59,284 nt of DNA, from assembly GCF_022179725.1 (NCBI RefSeq), contig NZ_BPRC01000025.1:1-59284 (forward strand). The letters run 5' to 3'. Below are positions 40,619 through 49,457 of the stretch, piece after piece (position 1 is the first letter of the stretch; each line of letters opens with the position of its first letter). Position numbers and translations under genes: made by a program. The notes beneath the pieces are model-generated. The model made no database searches. It was given only the letters and a program-made list of their open reading frames with translations, and was not told where the DNA came from. The DNA is from Methylorubrum aminovorans (lineage in GTDB: Bacteria; Pseudomonadota; Alphaproteobacteria; Rhizobiales; Beijerinckiaceae).

Positions 40619-41674
40619 TCAGTTCGAGGTGGTGCCGCGCACCAGCAGGCCCGGCCGCTTCACCAGCGGGAGCGGGTTCGACTCGGTGTGGATGTCCATG
40701 CCCTTGCCGAACTTCTTCGGCTCGAGCGGGGCCACGAACACCTCGGCGTTGCCGATGTCGGGCGCCTGGTTGACGGCCGACCAGAAGTCGGGCGGCGACC
40801 AGTAGTTCACGAAGGTGTCCGAGGTGCCGAGCGGGATGAACCGCACGTCGCCGGCCGGAATGAAGCGCTCCGGCGCGGTGCGGGTGCCGTCCTCCTGCAG
40901 GTAGGAGGCGGCGCCGCGATATTCCTCGAAGGTGATGCCGCCGAAGGTGAAGCCCTTGCGGACGTCCTCGCGCAGGATCTGCGGCCCCGACTGGTAGTAC
41001 TTGAACGCCTCCTTCACGTTGGCGTGGGAGGTGAACTTGGCGAACCACTCGGGCGAGCAGAGCGCGTGCACGCCGGTCATGGTCTCGCCGAGGAGGCTGT
41101 CCTCCATGTACCCGGACACCTCCTGGCACTTGCCGAGCACGTTGGTGCCGGCGGTGCCGAGCGCGAAGTCGACCACCTTCTCGGTCACGCCGAACTCGGT
41201 GAAGTAGTTCACCAGCACCGAGCCGTCGTAGTCGCGCACCACGCCCTTGAGCGCCCCCATGCGGAGGTTTTCCAGGGTGATGGCGTGCTTGCGCCGCATG
41301 GTGATCAGCTTGCGGTTCACGAAGCCGAGCACCGTCTCCAGGCCGGCCGAACCCTGCGGGGTCAGCGCCAGCATGTTCTGGACGTCGGTCGCAAGCACGC
41401 TGTCCTCGTGCGGGATGTGCGGCACGACGAAGCCCTTCGGCCGCTGGCGGCCGCGGGTGCCGAGCGAGGCAGGACCGCCGCGCGGACGGGTCGGCAGCAG
41501 GTTGAGCACACCGTCTTCGATGATGACGGTGACGGTCGTGGTCGCGATGGGCTCGGGACGGAAGATGCCGAGCTCGTTGATGCGGCCGTAGCTGTTGGGC
41601 ACCATGGTAATGGTGCCGGTGAGCGAGGAGGCGCTGAAGGCCTCCTGGTTAAAGATGTCGATGATTTCGGGCAT
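40619..41674 (-). CDS. Major capsid protein (lambda gpE family)
   Basis: 351 aa. MPEIIDIFNQEAFSASSLTG, FVVPHIPHEDSVLATDVQNM and YFTEFGVTEKVVDFALG, and near the C-terminus FTFGGITFEEYRGAASYL are conserved features of Phage_cap_E. It forms the HK97-fold icosahedral shell. Confidence 0.92.
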   Translation of the reverse strand: MPEIIDIFNQEAFSASSLTGTITMVPNSYGRINELGIFRPEPIATTTVTVIIEDGVLNLLPTRPRGGPASLGTRGRQRPKGFVVPHIPHEDSVLATDVQNMLALTPQGSAGLETVLGFVNRKLITMRRKHAITLENLRMGALKGVVRDYDGSVLVNYFTEFGVTEKVVDFALGTAGTNVLGKCQEVSGYMEDSLLGETMTGVHALCSPEWFAKFTSHANVKEAFKYYQSGPQILREDVRKGFTFGGITFEEYRGAASYLQEDGTRTAPERFIPAGDVRFIPLGTSDTFVNYWSPPDFWSAVNQAPDIGNAEVFVAPLEPKKFGKGMDIHTESNPLPLVKRPGLLVRGTTSN

Positions 41675-41677
41675 CGA

Positions 41678-42058
41678 TCAGGCTCCCTGACGGACGATGA
41701 TGCCCGCTGCGGCGAGCTGGCCGTTGGCCGCCGCGCGCTTCGTCGCATCGTTGATGGAGGCCCCGTAGGTGAGGCCGGCGTGGCTCACGGTGGCGCGCCG
41801 CGAGATGACGACCGCCTTCGCGTCGGCGCTGGTGGCGTCGACCGCGAAGGCGAGGATGGCGGCGGCCGTCTGCGAGCCGTCGGATCCGGTGGCCGCGGCG
41901 GGCACGTACTTGCCGGAGGCGGTGACCTTCGCGAGCACGGTGCCGGACACGAGTTTGCCCGAGCCGGTGGCAATGATCGCGGTGTCGCGCGAGGCGTAAG
42001 CGTCCTCCTCGAACTTGAGCCAGTCCGAGGCGACGATGGCGGTTTCGAGCAGAGCCAT
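41678..42058 (-). CDS. Head decoration protein (gpD-like)
   Basis: 126 aa. LVSGTVLAKVTASGKYVPAA and TVSHAGLTYGASINDATKR match the lambda gpD (HDPD) fold that trims capsid threefolds. It starts 3 nt before the capsid gene's partner spacing and after the scaffold-like protein, as in lambda. Confidence 0.85.
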   Translation of the reverse strand: MALLETAIVASDWLKFEEDAYASRDTAIIATGSGKLVSGTVLAKVTASGKYVPAAATGSDGSQTAAAILAFAVDATSADAKAVVISRRATVSHAGLTYGASINDATKRAAANGQLAAAGIIVRQGA

Positions 42059-42060
42059 GG

Positions 42061-42645
42061 TCAGGCGTCCTTCTTGAGGTTGGCCCGCGCGAGCTCACGC
42101 TCCATGCTGGCCTTGGCTGCGGTGGCGCCGGCGTTGCCGACGGCGGCGGGCGGGTGGGACGCGATCGCGGTCTGCTCCTCGGCGGCCACGAGCTTGTCGA
42201 AGAGCGCCGTGCGGATGTCCTCGACGCCCTTACCCTCGGCGAGCATGGTGGCGGCCAGATCCTCGGGGATGCTCGGGTCCTTGCGTCGGGCAAGCGCGAC
42301 GAGGTTCTTGGCCTCGCCCGCCGCCGCGATGCGCTTCTTGGCGTCCTCGACGCCGACGCCCTCGGCGAGCAGCGTGGCGGCCATGTTCGGCACGCCGCCG
42401 GTGGCGCACAGGCGCGCGATCTCGGCTGCGTCGGCGCGGGTGACGGTGGTGCTCGCCTCGACGGTCTGCTTGCCCTCGGCGGCGGAGATCTCGCCGTCGA
42501 GGCGCGTCACCTCACCGGCCGCAGCCTCGAAGTCACGAAATTCGTCGTCCGTCATAGACCGGCCGCGCGCGGCGGCAGCAATTTCGGACATGCGGGTGGA
42601 TGCCTTCGCGCGATCGCGACGAAGGCCAGCGAGATCGCCAGGCAT
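42061..42645 (-). CDS. Head scaffold-like / capsid accessory protein
   Basis: 194 aa from MPGDLAGLRRDRAKAST. Two repeats of an 'AATLLAEGVGVEDAKKRI'-type motif (also AATMLAEGKGVEDIRTAL) separated by about 45 residues suggest a duplicated helical unit. A helical, charged protein between protease and decoration genes fits a scaffold. GGAAG precedes the ATG; upstream extension to 42843 is antisense-like and rejected. Confidence 0.65.
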   Translation of the reverse strand: MPGDLAGLRRDRAKASTRMSEIAAAARGRSMTDDEFRDFEAAAGEVTRLDGEISAAEGKQTVEASTTVTRADAAEIARLCATGGVPNMAATLLAEGVGVEDAKKRIAAAGEAKNLVALARRKDPSIPEDLAATMLAEGKGVEDIRTALFDKLVAAEEQTAIASHPPAAVGNAGATAAKASMERELARANLKKDA

Positions 42646-42724
42646 GACGTCTTCCTTCGGGTTGGTGGACAAGGCGCTGGTGCGCCAGGATCCCGGCTCG
42701 TCGGCCGTGGATGCTTTCGCGGGG

Positions 42725-43624
42725 TCAGCCCCGCGCGGCCCGCGCTCGGCGCTCGGTCGAGGCGGTGCGGGCCAGTTCTGAAAGGCTGCGCTCGTAGGTT
42801 TGGACGCGGTCGGCCATGCCGGCAGCCACCGCGGCGGCGCCAATCTTCATGCCGCCCGCGCCGAAGTCGCTCTTCACCTTGGCGACCGTGGTGCCGCGGC
42901 CACGGGCCACGTCGGCGATGAACTGCGCCTCGATGCCGTCGAGGATGGCTCGGATCTCGGCCGCACCGTCATCGCTCTGCGGATCGGGCCGCTTGTTCGG
43001 GGCGCTCGACGAGACGATCTCGATGCTGAGGCTGCCGGAGGCGTCGGGCTCGACCTGCTTCGAGATCGCGGCAACAACGCCGATCGATCCCACCATGCCG
43101 GTTTTCTCGACCACCAGCTCGGAGGCGGCGGTCGCGAGCCAGTAGGCAGCCGAAGCGGCGGCACCCGAGACGTGGGCGAGTACGCGCTTGCGGCCCCGCA
43201 TGGCGTAAATCTGATCGGCCAGCGCGTTCATGCCGGTAGGCGAACCGCCAGGCGAGTCCACCAGCAGCATGATGGCGCCGACGTCTGGGTTGGCCTGGGC
43301 GAGCCGCAAGTCATTCGCCACCATCGTCGCCGACACGCTGCCGGACATCTCCGTCATCAGGTTGGCGCGGGGGAAGATCGGGCCGGTGATCGGCACAATG
43401 GCGACGCCGTCGGCGGTGGTGACGGCATAGCGTGCACCATCGAGACGCCGGACGGGGCCGCCGACGGTCGCTTGCAGATCCTGACGGACCCACGCCTCGC
43501 CCTCGGCCGCCCGCCGCTCCGCGCGCTCGATCCGGTCGATCGTGGCGAGGCTGGCGAGGTGGTGGAGGTAGTCGGGCCGGATCGCCCAGGGCTCGGCCGT
43601 GAGGGCGTGCAGGGCGCGCGTCAT
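42725..43624 (-). CDS. S49-family capsid protease (gpC-like)
   Basis: 299 aa. SppA-type core: VAIVPITGPIFPRANLM, IMLLVDSPGGSPTGMNALAD, and the nucleophile region SGAAASAAYWLATAASEL, then KTGMVGSIGV. The family processes the head shell and portal during maturation. The ATG overlaps the portal stop (ATGA). Confidence 0.9.
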   Translation of the reverse strand: MTRALHALTAEPWAIRPDYLHHLASLATIDRIERAERRAAEGEAWVRQDLQATVGGPVRRLDGARYAVTTADGVAIVPITGPIFPRANLMTEMSGSVSATMVANDLRLAQANPDVGAIMLLVDSPGGSPTGMNALADQIYAMRGRKRVLAHVSGAAASAAYWLATAASELVVEKTGMVGSIGVVAAISKQVEPDASGSLSIEIVSSSAPNKRPDPQSDDGAAEIRAILDGIEAQFIADVARGRGTTVAKVKSDFGAGGMKIGAAAVAAGMADRVQTYERSLSELARTASTERRARAARG

Positions 43625-45249
43625 GGTTGCTCCTCGGTGGGGGCGCCGAGCGGGCCGTCCTCGGGGGGCTCGGCGGCGGCCGGCGCTTCGACAGCGCTGC
43701 GTCCGTCGCTGGTGTAGGCAAGGCCCAACTCGTCGGCCCGGGCGTTGTCGGCCGCGTTCTCGGCGTCGATCTCCTCGGCGTCGTAGCCGCCCTCGGCGAC
43801 CTTCCGGCTGCGCGAGGACAGGCCCGCCTGGATCTCCTTCGTCTTGCTCTCGACGTCCTGCACGGGGTGGATGTACGGCCACGCCTGCGGGATCCAGTTC
43901 ACCGCGTAGACATCCTCGCGGCGCATGCCCTCGGGCAGCTTCAGCGCCCCGGAAAGCAGGGCGAGGTCGACCCAGCGGCGCCAGACAGGCCGGCACAGCT
44001 GATAGACGACGAGGTGATGCTGCCACATCTCCACCGAGCGCCGGAACGAGTTCAGCGCTGCGCGCAGGGTCCGGTCGTTCAGCTGACCGTAGTCGCCGCT
44101 CAGCTCCTCGTAGAGCAGGCCCGCGGCCACCGCGACGCCGCGGAGCGCGGTGCGCAGGTAGGCGTCGAAGTTCGGCCCGCTGTCCGGCGGCTCGGCGAAG
44201 GTGACATCCTCGTTGTCGGCCAGCACCTGCAGGGTGCCGGGCTCAAGATCCAGCGGCGCCGCGCCGTCGTCATCCGGGGCATCGGTCCCGAGCGGTCCGC
44301 CGCCGATCGCGCCGTCAGCCCCGTCTTCGAGGACGCGCTTGATGAAGCCGACGAAGCGGGCAGCGTTCTTCTTCCGGACCAGTTCGGCGTCGAGATAGCC
44401 GTCGAGGTCGTAGAGGGTGCGCAGCGCCCGGGCGAGCCAGGGTTCCCCGCGGTCCTGTCCGGGCCGCATCGCCCGATAGAGGTGGCAGACGTCCGCCGCC
44501 GGGACGAGCGTCGTGTCGAAGCTGTCCGCGTTGAAAGCGCCGTCGCCGGGGTGCTCCCGGTAGAGGTGATACCCAGTGCGCCGGCCGATCGCGTCGTACT
44601 GGATGCCCTGCCGGATCCGGTTCGTGGGATCGGTCTTGAGATGGGGGCAGTGGTCGCCCTCGATCGCTTGAAGCTGGAGCGGCACCGTCAGGCCGTCGGA
44701 GGCGCGCCGGGTGCGCAGGCGGACGAAGGTCTCGCCACCCTCGATCATGCCGCGGACGGCAATGGCCTGCAGGCCGTAGAAATCGTGGGCGCCGACCGAG
44801 TCCGCCTCGTCGGTCCAGGCAAGGAACAGGCGCTGGATCTCGGCTCGGAACGCCGCGTCCTCCTTCTTGATCCGCTTCGCCTCTTCGGGGGACAGGCCGT
44901 CGGTCGGGCGCTTGGCGATGGAGCGCGGGGTGATGCCGGTGCCGATGATGTTCGAGACGAGCTTGTCGACCGCCGCGCCGGCATAGGGGTTCTTGCGGGC
45001 CTGATCGCGCGACTTCCGGCGCAGCTCGTCGAGCGCGTAGGTGATGGCGGCGTTCGGCCCCCAGCTGCCGACACGCCACGAGCGCGAGCGGCGCCCGACA
45101 CCGCCGGCGATGTCGTAGGGGCCGGCCTCCGCTAGGGCGCCGCTGCCCTCGCCCGACAGGCCCATCGCGAGCGGAACCGGGGCGCTGCTGCCCTTCAGGG
45201 TGACGCTGACATCGCGGTAGCCCGTGCCGTAGCCGCTCACGCCTACCAC
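43621..45249 (-). CDS. Portal protein (lambda gpB family)
   Basis: 542 aa. YALDELRRKSRDQARKNPYA, NIIGTGITPRS, LQAIEGDHCP and YEELSGDYGQLNDRTLRAAL are lambda-portal hallmarks; DVCHLYRAMRPGQDRGEPWL also fits. It forms the dodecameric DNA channel. The GTG at 45249 overlaps the gpW stop; GTG 45240 is an alternative. Confidence 0.92.
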   Translation of the reverse strand: MVGVSGYGTGYRDVSVTLKGSSAPVPLAMGLSGEGSGALAEAGPYDIAGGVGRRSRSWRVGSWGPNAAITYALDELRRKSRDQARKNPYAGAAVDKLVSNIIGTGITPRSIAKRPTDGLSPEEAKRIKKEDAAFRAEIQRLFLAWTDEADSVGAHDFYGLQAIAVRGMIEGGETFVRLRTRRASDGLTVPLQLQAIEGDHCPHLKTDPTNRIRQGIQYDAIGRRTGYHLYREHPGDGAFNADSFDTTLVPAADVCHLYRAMRPGQDRGEPWLARALRTLYDLDGYLDAELVRKKNAARFVGFIKRVLEDGADGAIGGGPLGTDAPDDDGAAPLDLEPGTLQVLADNEDVTFAEPPDSGPNFDAYLRTALRGVAVAAGLLYEELSGDYGQLNDRTLRAALNSFRRSVEMWQHHLVVYQLCRPVWRRWVDLALLSGALKLPEGMRREDVYAVNWIPQAWPYIHPVQDVESKTKEIQAGLSSRSRKVAEGGYDAEEIDAENAADNARADELGLAYTSDGRSAVEAPAAAEPPEDGPLGAPTEEQP

Positions 45250-45500
45250 CCGCTGCGGCCCGTCATCACGACCTGCCGCGTGCGGCGGCGGGGGATGCCA
45301 CCGCCTACCTGCGCGTCGAGGGCGTTGATCTGCTGATTGAGGTCGCCGAGTGCGAGGCGCATCTCGGCATAGCTCCGGTACGTCACGCGGCCGGTGCCGT
45401 CGGCGCCCTCGACCGTGAGGATGCCGGAGGCCATGGCGTCGCGAAGCTTCGAGGCTTGGGTGCGCAGCCGCGCGAGATCGCGGGCAGGATCGTCCGCCAT
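45243..45500 (-). CDS. gpW-like head-tail joining protein
   Basis: 85 aa. LRTQASKLRDAMASGILTVE and YRSYAEMRLALGDLNQQINAL give the helix-beta-hairpin-helix of lambda gpW. Located between terminase and portal as in lambda. Confidence 0.82.
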   Translation of the reverse strand: MADDPARDLARLRTQASKLRDAMASGILTVEGADGTGRVTYRSYAEMRLALGDLNQQINALDAQVGGGIPRRRTRQVVMTGRSGW

Positions 45501-45503
45501 GCT

Positions 45504-47582
45504 CTACCTCGTCCGGCTGCGGACCCGGCTGCGCGGGGCCATGCGTTTCAGGTTGCGGTCAGCGAGCGAGCCCGCGGCTACGGCCGGGGTCGCGATCTCA
45601 GCCGCCGGTGCAATCGTCGTCCGCTGGATGCCGAGAGCATCCTCGAGGCCGCGCCAGTGGGTCTCGCGCCAGCGGTCCCAGCCGCGCATGGCCGCGAGGC
45701 CGCGGGCGTAGTTCGCGCAGTCGAGCCACTCGTTGCGGCGCCCGCCGATCGGCACCCATTCGCGCCGCGTACGGCCGCGGCTGACGCTCACCACCAATTC
45801 CTCGGCGGTCAGCTGCCGGACACCGTCCTCGGGGATGTCCCGCGGCAGGTGGACGAAGCCGGCCGGGAACGGCGCGTCGCCCGAGGGGCGCTGTAGGCCC
45901 AGACAGCCCATCAGCTCCTGCTTGGCGAACGAAGCGCCCACCCGGACCGTTTTCAGGCCGCGCCGGAGCTTCTTACCCTTGGCCGTCGAGTCCTTGTTGC
46001 CGAGACCGAGGAAGGCGCCCGAGTAGCTGTCCTGGCCGTCGATCGCGTGGACGTTGCCGCGGCCGGCCTGGGACCGGACGAAGGCGTAGACCTCAGCGGT
46101 GAAGGCGCTGGAGTCGATGCCCCAGTCCCGCACCATCATCTCGGAGCCGCTGGCGTGCTCCCAGGTCTCGCTGAACATCGCCTCGAGCTCGGTCCAGACT
46201 TCGGACCGGCTCGTGTCGCCCGTCAGCACTCGGTGCTCGATCAGCCAGCGCTCGCGGTTGCGGCCGAAGCCCCAGACCGTGACCTCGATGCGGTCCTTCT
46301 GCACGTCCGCGCCCGCGAACAGGATCAGCGTGCCGGCCGGGACCGTGCCGGCGAGGTAGTCGTCGCGCCTGGCGTAGACGTCCTGCCACTCAGGGGCGTC
46401 GGCGCCCTCTTTCCACGTCCGGGCCAGCTGCGTGTTGAAGAAGGTCCGCAACGCCTCCGGCCCCCGTCGCAGCGCCCGCGCGAACTTCGCGACCGTCTCC
46501 TTGATGGTTTGCTTCGGCGCGTAGAGCTTGGAGGCCTGCCCGCCCGCATGGTCGTTCGGGACAGCCTCACAGCCGCACGACCGGCAGAGGGCCCGCCGCA
46601 CGCCGTATGCCTCTGGCGCCCACTGCTCGGGCACTTGGTTCTCGCCGCAGCAGGTGAACGAGGCCGTCTGCCGCCATTCGATCTTGCGGAGCGCGACGAG
46701 GCGCTGCGCCTCGGTCCACGGCTGCTCGCAGCTGACGCATTCGTACCGGGCGGACGCGGTGACGATCTTGCCACCCTCATCCTTGTCGAAGCGGACCTGC
46801 TCCCACTCCATCGACTGCCAGGCCGCGCAGTGCGGGCAGCAGACGTAGGGTTTGCGCTGGTCGCTCTCGTCGTAGCTCGCTTCGATCGCCGAGCGGCCGG
46901 CAATCGTTGGAGAGCAGGCCACCACCGTCAGGCTGTTGGCCTTGAACTCGGCCTGCCGCTCCTCGGCGAGATCGATCGGTGAGCCCTCGCCGCCGGCCGA
47001 GAGCGGGTACTTGTCGATCTCGTCGCAGACCAGCAGCCGGATCGGCCGCATGGCGAGGTTCGTCGGGCTGTTGGCGCCCACGAGGGTGATGTGGCCGCCG
47101 GGAAACTGTTTGTGTGTCAGGGTGGCGCCCGAGTCCCGTGACTTGGCGTCCCCGAACAGGTCTCGCAGCACCCGCGTGTCGCGGATCATCGGCGCGAGCC
47201 GGTCCTTCGAGAAGGTCTCAGCCGCGTCGTCCTTCGGGAACACGCCGAGGATCGGGCACGGCTCGACGTGAATGAAGCGGCCCGCGATGTTCTCGATGCA
47301 GGTCGTCTTGAGCAGCTGCGTGCAGGCCATCAGCGTGATCTTGCTGACGCCCGGCTCGGTCGCCCACAACATGGGCCCGCGCGCCACCTCGACACGCGAG
47401 GCGATGAACCGGCCTCCGTTCGAACTCTCCTTGCTCAGCCGGCGATACCGCTCCGCCCACTGCACCACGTCGAGATCCGGAGGCGGGGTCAGCCCGCGTC
47501 GCCACGCGCTGCGCAGGCTCGCAGTGTCAGCCGAACTCGCCGGCGGAGGGCTCACCGAGTTCGGTGAGGTGCTTTTTGACAT
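45504..47582 (-). CDS. Terminase large subunit (GpA family)
   Basis: 692 aa. VVQWAERYRRLSKESSNGGR, ITLMACTQLLKTTCIENI (Walker-A equivalent), LLVCDEIDKYP (Walker B), and a zinc-like CCPHCAAWQSMEWEQV plus YECVSCEQPWTEAQRL. Nuclease region YSGAFLGLGN... near 550-600 with LPRDIPEDGVRQLTAEE. GpA terminases cut and pump DNA at cos sites, so this phage is probably cos-type. Confidence 0.93.
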   Translation of the reverse strand: MSKSTSPNSVSPPPASSADTASLRSAWRRGLTPPPDLDVVQWAERYRRLSKESSNGGRFIASRVEVARGPMLWATEPGVSKITLMACTQLLKTTCIENIAGRFIHVEPCPILGVFPKDDAAETFSKDRLAPMIRDTRVLRDLFGDAKSRDSGATLTHKQFPGGHITLVGANSPTNLAMRPIRLLVCDEIDKYPLSAGGEGSPIDLAEERQAEFKANSLTVVACSPTIAGRSAIEASYDESDQRKPYVCCPHCAAWQSMEWEQVRFDKDEGGKIVTASARYECVSCEQPWTEAQRLVALRKIEWRQTASFTCCGENQVPEQWAPEAYGVRRALCRSCGCEAVPNDHAGGQASKLYAPKQTIKETVAKFARALRRGPEALRTFFNTQLARTWKEGADAPEWQDVYARRDDYLAGTVPAGTLILFAGADVQKDRIEVTVWGFGRNRERWLIEHRVLTGDTSRSEVWTELEAMFSETWEHASGSEMMVRDWGIDSSAFTAEVYAFVRSQAGRGNVHAIDGQDSYSGAFLGLGNKDSTAKGKKLRRGLKTVRVGASFAKQELMGCLGLQRPSGDAPFPAGFVHLPRDIPEDGVRQLTAEELVVSVSRGRTRREWVPIGGRRNEWLDCANYARGLAAMRGWDRWRETHWRGLEDALGIQRTTIAPAAEIATPAVAAGSLADRNLKRMAPRSRVRSRTR

Positions 47583-48165
47583 AGGCGGTCAGGACCGGCG
47601 TCAGCTGCCTCGGTTCGATCTTCAGCTCGTCGGCCATCTCGATCGCGACCCGGGCTGGCCACGCTAGCCAGGCATCACGAAGCGCCCGGCCTTCCTCGAA
47701 GAACGCTGCCTCGGCCGCGGGCCGATCAACGAGCTTGCTGCCGTCCCGCTCGACGATCTGCTTCCGGTGGAGGCCGAGCCAGTTCTCCTTGCGCCGGACA
47801 GCGATCGCGGTCGGCAGGTTCGGGTCGTCGGGGTCGAAGGCGTCTTCCTGGCCGCCGTCGCCATCGAGAGGCGCCGGGCGCGGCTGTGGCTCGGGAGCGG
47901 GCTTCGGTGCCGGCTTCGGCGCAGCCTCGGCATGGGAGGCGTTGTTACCGTCCTGCGCCCGCACGGGCCGATGGGTAACACCGCCTCGATAGGTCGCTGG
48001 CCGCTGGTCGAGGTTCCACTCGGTGGCTTCCACATCCACGCGACCAGCGCCGTCGAGGACGAGTAATCCCTTCTGCTTCCAAGTGGTTACGGCCTTGCGC
48101 GAGACGCCACGATGACGGGCGAACTCGGCTTGGCTGAGAAATTTTGCGCCGCTCGTCTCTGCCAT
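47527..48165 (-). CDS. Terminase small subunit (Nu1-like)
   Basis: 212 aa. N-terminal winged helix (SQAEFARHRGVSRKAVTTWK, a MerR/Nu1-type DNA-binding motif), a Pro/Ala-rich linker (APKPAPKPAPEPQ) and a C-terminal helical interaction domain. It binds the cos region. The end overlaps the start of the large subunit by 56 nt. Confidence 0.85.
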   Translation of the reverse strand: MAETSGAKFLSQAEFARHRGVSRKAVTTWKQKGLLVLDGAGRVDVEATEWNLDQRPATYRGGVTHRPVRAQDGNNASHAEAAPKPAPKPAPEPQPRPAPLDGDGGQEDAFDPDDPNLPTAIAVRRKENWLGLHRKQIVERDGSKLVDRPAAEAAFFEEGRALRDAWLAWPARVAIEMADELKIEPRQLTPVLTAYVKKHLTELGEPSAGEFG

Positions 48166-48203
48166 GGGCGCTGTTACCCGTCACCGCGTTACCGGGTTCC
48201 ACG

Positions 48204-48264
48204 ACCCTGGCGCTAGGAAAGCTGGGGGCCCCGACCACCCGTATAGGTTTGGGGGCGCCAGGGT
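48204..48264. other. Candidate cos/packaging region
   Basis: Just upstream of the small terminase gene, a perfect 10-bp inverted repeat (ACCCTGGCGC / GCGCCAGGGT, 41 nt apart) flanks GGGGGCCCC and a G-rich stretch. Two GTTACC-type direct repeats lie at 48174-48195. Lambda-type cos sites lie at exactly this position, with repeated terminase-binding sites. No cohesive end can be proven by eye. Confidence 0.4.
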
Positions 48265-48319
48265 CCCCCGGGGTTCGGGCGGGCCCGTGGTGTGACCGCC
48301 AACGCAATTCGGAGATGAG

Positions 48320-48640
48320 ATGAGCGACGAACGAAGGGGTGACTGGTATCGGCGCAAGCCGGACGAGGGGGAGTGGGAGCATACGCGCCGGATCGCGCTC
48401 TCTCCCATCAGGCCCCCGGATTGGCCCGAAGGGGTCCGCTCCATCAGCATAGAGGGGGTTGGCCTTCTCGGTGTCCACGAGAAGAGCGGAGAGCTCTACT
48501 GGGACGGCAAGCCGGTTGCGATCCGTCCGCCCGTACGCCTCGGGACCTTCGAGCGATGGGCCGCCGCCCTCGCCACGATGGGGACGGTCGGCACCTTCAT
48601 CGTTGAGCTAGGACGGTCTGCCAAATGGTGGGCAGGATGA
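48320..48640 (+). CDS. Hypothetical protein with C-terminal transmembrane helix
   Basis: 106 aa. A polar N-terminal part with beta-strand-like segments (VRSISIEGVGLLGVHE, ELYWDGKPVAIR) and a single C-terminal helix (AALATMGTVGTFIVEL). Plus-strand in the gap between terminase and the NusG-like gene, so likely a moron. Function unknown. Confidence 0.55.
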   Translation: MSDERRGDWYRRKPDEGEWEHTRRIALSPIRPPDWPEGVRSISIEGVGLLGVHEKSGELYWDGKPVAIRPPVRLGTFERWAAALATMGTVGTFIVELGRSAKWWAG

Positions 48641-48673
48641 GAAAAGCCCCACAGCGGGCGATCCGCTCGGGGC
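48641..48673 (-). terminator. Rho-independent terminator, minus strand
   Basis: Minus strand: GCCCCGAGCGG, loop ATCG, CCCGCTGTGGGGC, then TTTTC. It would end the transcript of the secreted protein at 48784 before the terminase operon. Confidence 0.75.
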
Positions 48674-48783
48674 ACAAGCCGCCATCGTAGGGAAGCAGGC
48701 CGACCCGAGCGAGGAGTTGTCCATGCCTGCCGGGGGTTACCCCATGAGCACTCAGAAGCGGAGGCCCTCGGAAAACGAAGATG

Positions 48784-49179
48784 TTATTTCGATGTGCGCT
48801 TCAACGTACCCTCGAAGTCACATGAGGCACCATGCCAATAGAGGCAGCCGTCCTCTGATACCTTCGCCGACTTAAAGTCGGGAGAGAACTTCACGGTAAT
48901 GCGACATAGGCCGCCACCTTCATCCTTCTTCGTAAATAGGATTTCGGATGTGGTGAGCGCGCGACCATTCATTCCAACGCCGCCGCCGCAGCCAGAGATG
49001 CCCGTCGAGAACGATGCAGCAAACTGGTCAGGAGCATCGATGACGATGATCTTGGCACTCTGCGAGTACGCTCCCTTACGCTCGTATGTCCCCTCGGCGC
49101 GGTAACCCGGTCCAGCCGCGATGGCCGGAATGACCATGGCAGATGTGAGGATAGCCGAGAGGAGCAGAGGGGAGCGCAT
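48784..49179 (-). CDS. Secreted hypothetical protein
   Basis: 131 aa with a signal peptide (LLSAILTSAMVIPAIAA). The mature part has four or five cysteines (GISGCGGGVG, GLCRITVKF, DGCLYWHGASCDFEG) that could form disulphides, and a beta-rich core. It has its own terminator and lies outside the structural operons, consistent with expression from the lysogen. The gap behind it (49180-49457) has only two hairpins. Confidence 0.6.
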   Translation of the reverse strand: MRSPLLLSAILTSAMVIPAIAAGPGYRAEGTYERKGAYSQSAKIIVIDAPDQFAASFSTGISGCGGGVGMNGRALTTSEILFTKKDEGGGLCRITVKFSPDFKSAKVSEDGCLYWHGASCDFEGTLKRTSK

Positions 49180-49192
49180 GCTTCAACCTACG

Positions 49193-49243
49193 CGGATGCA
49201 GTAGGTCACGTCGAGCAGGCGAAAGAACGATCCACTGCATCCG
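49193..49243. repeat. 10-bp inverted repeat upstream of the secreted-protein gene
   Basis: CGGATGCAGT at 49193-49202 and ACTGCATCCG at 49234-49243, 31 nt apart, lie 14-64 nt upstream of the start at 49179. They could be a dimer binding site. Confidence 0.5.
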
Positions 49244-49333
49244 TATGGTGAGAGGCTACGGCCACTGCCTCGGTTCTAAAACCTTTCGCGGTGGCCTAAC
49301 CTGAGCCAGCGACCAACCAAGGTGATGGCAAGT

Positions 49334-49352
49334 CGTGCCCTTTTAGGGCACG
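49334..49352. repeat. Short palindrome CGTGCCCT-TTT-AGGGCACG
   Basis: An 8-bp stem with a 3-nt loop, 100 nt past the NusG-like gene's stop. The arm resembles the GTGCCCT part of the IS630 end (107 and 59175), perhaps by chance. Confidence 0.45.
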
Positions 49353-49457
49353 GTCAGAAGGACCAGCCTACAAAGTGGAGAAGCGGTGCTGTCCGTCTCC
49401 GTCGCGGCTCCACATCGATCCCATGAGGGAGAGTTAAGCGGCGTCTATTATCTTGTA

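Noticed and set aside
43627..45135. 502-codon plus-strand frame opposite the portal gene
   Set aside because: Antisense shadow of the portal gene; no ribosome site or domain.
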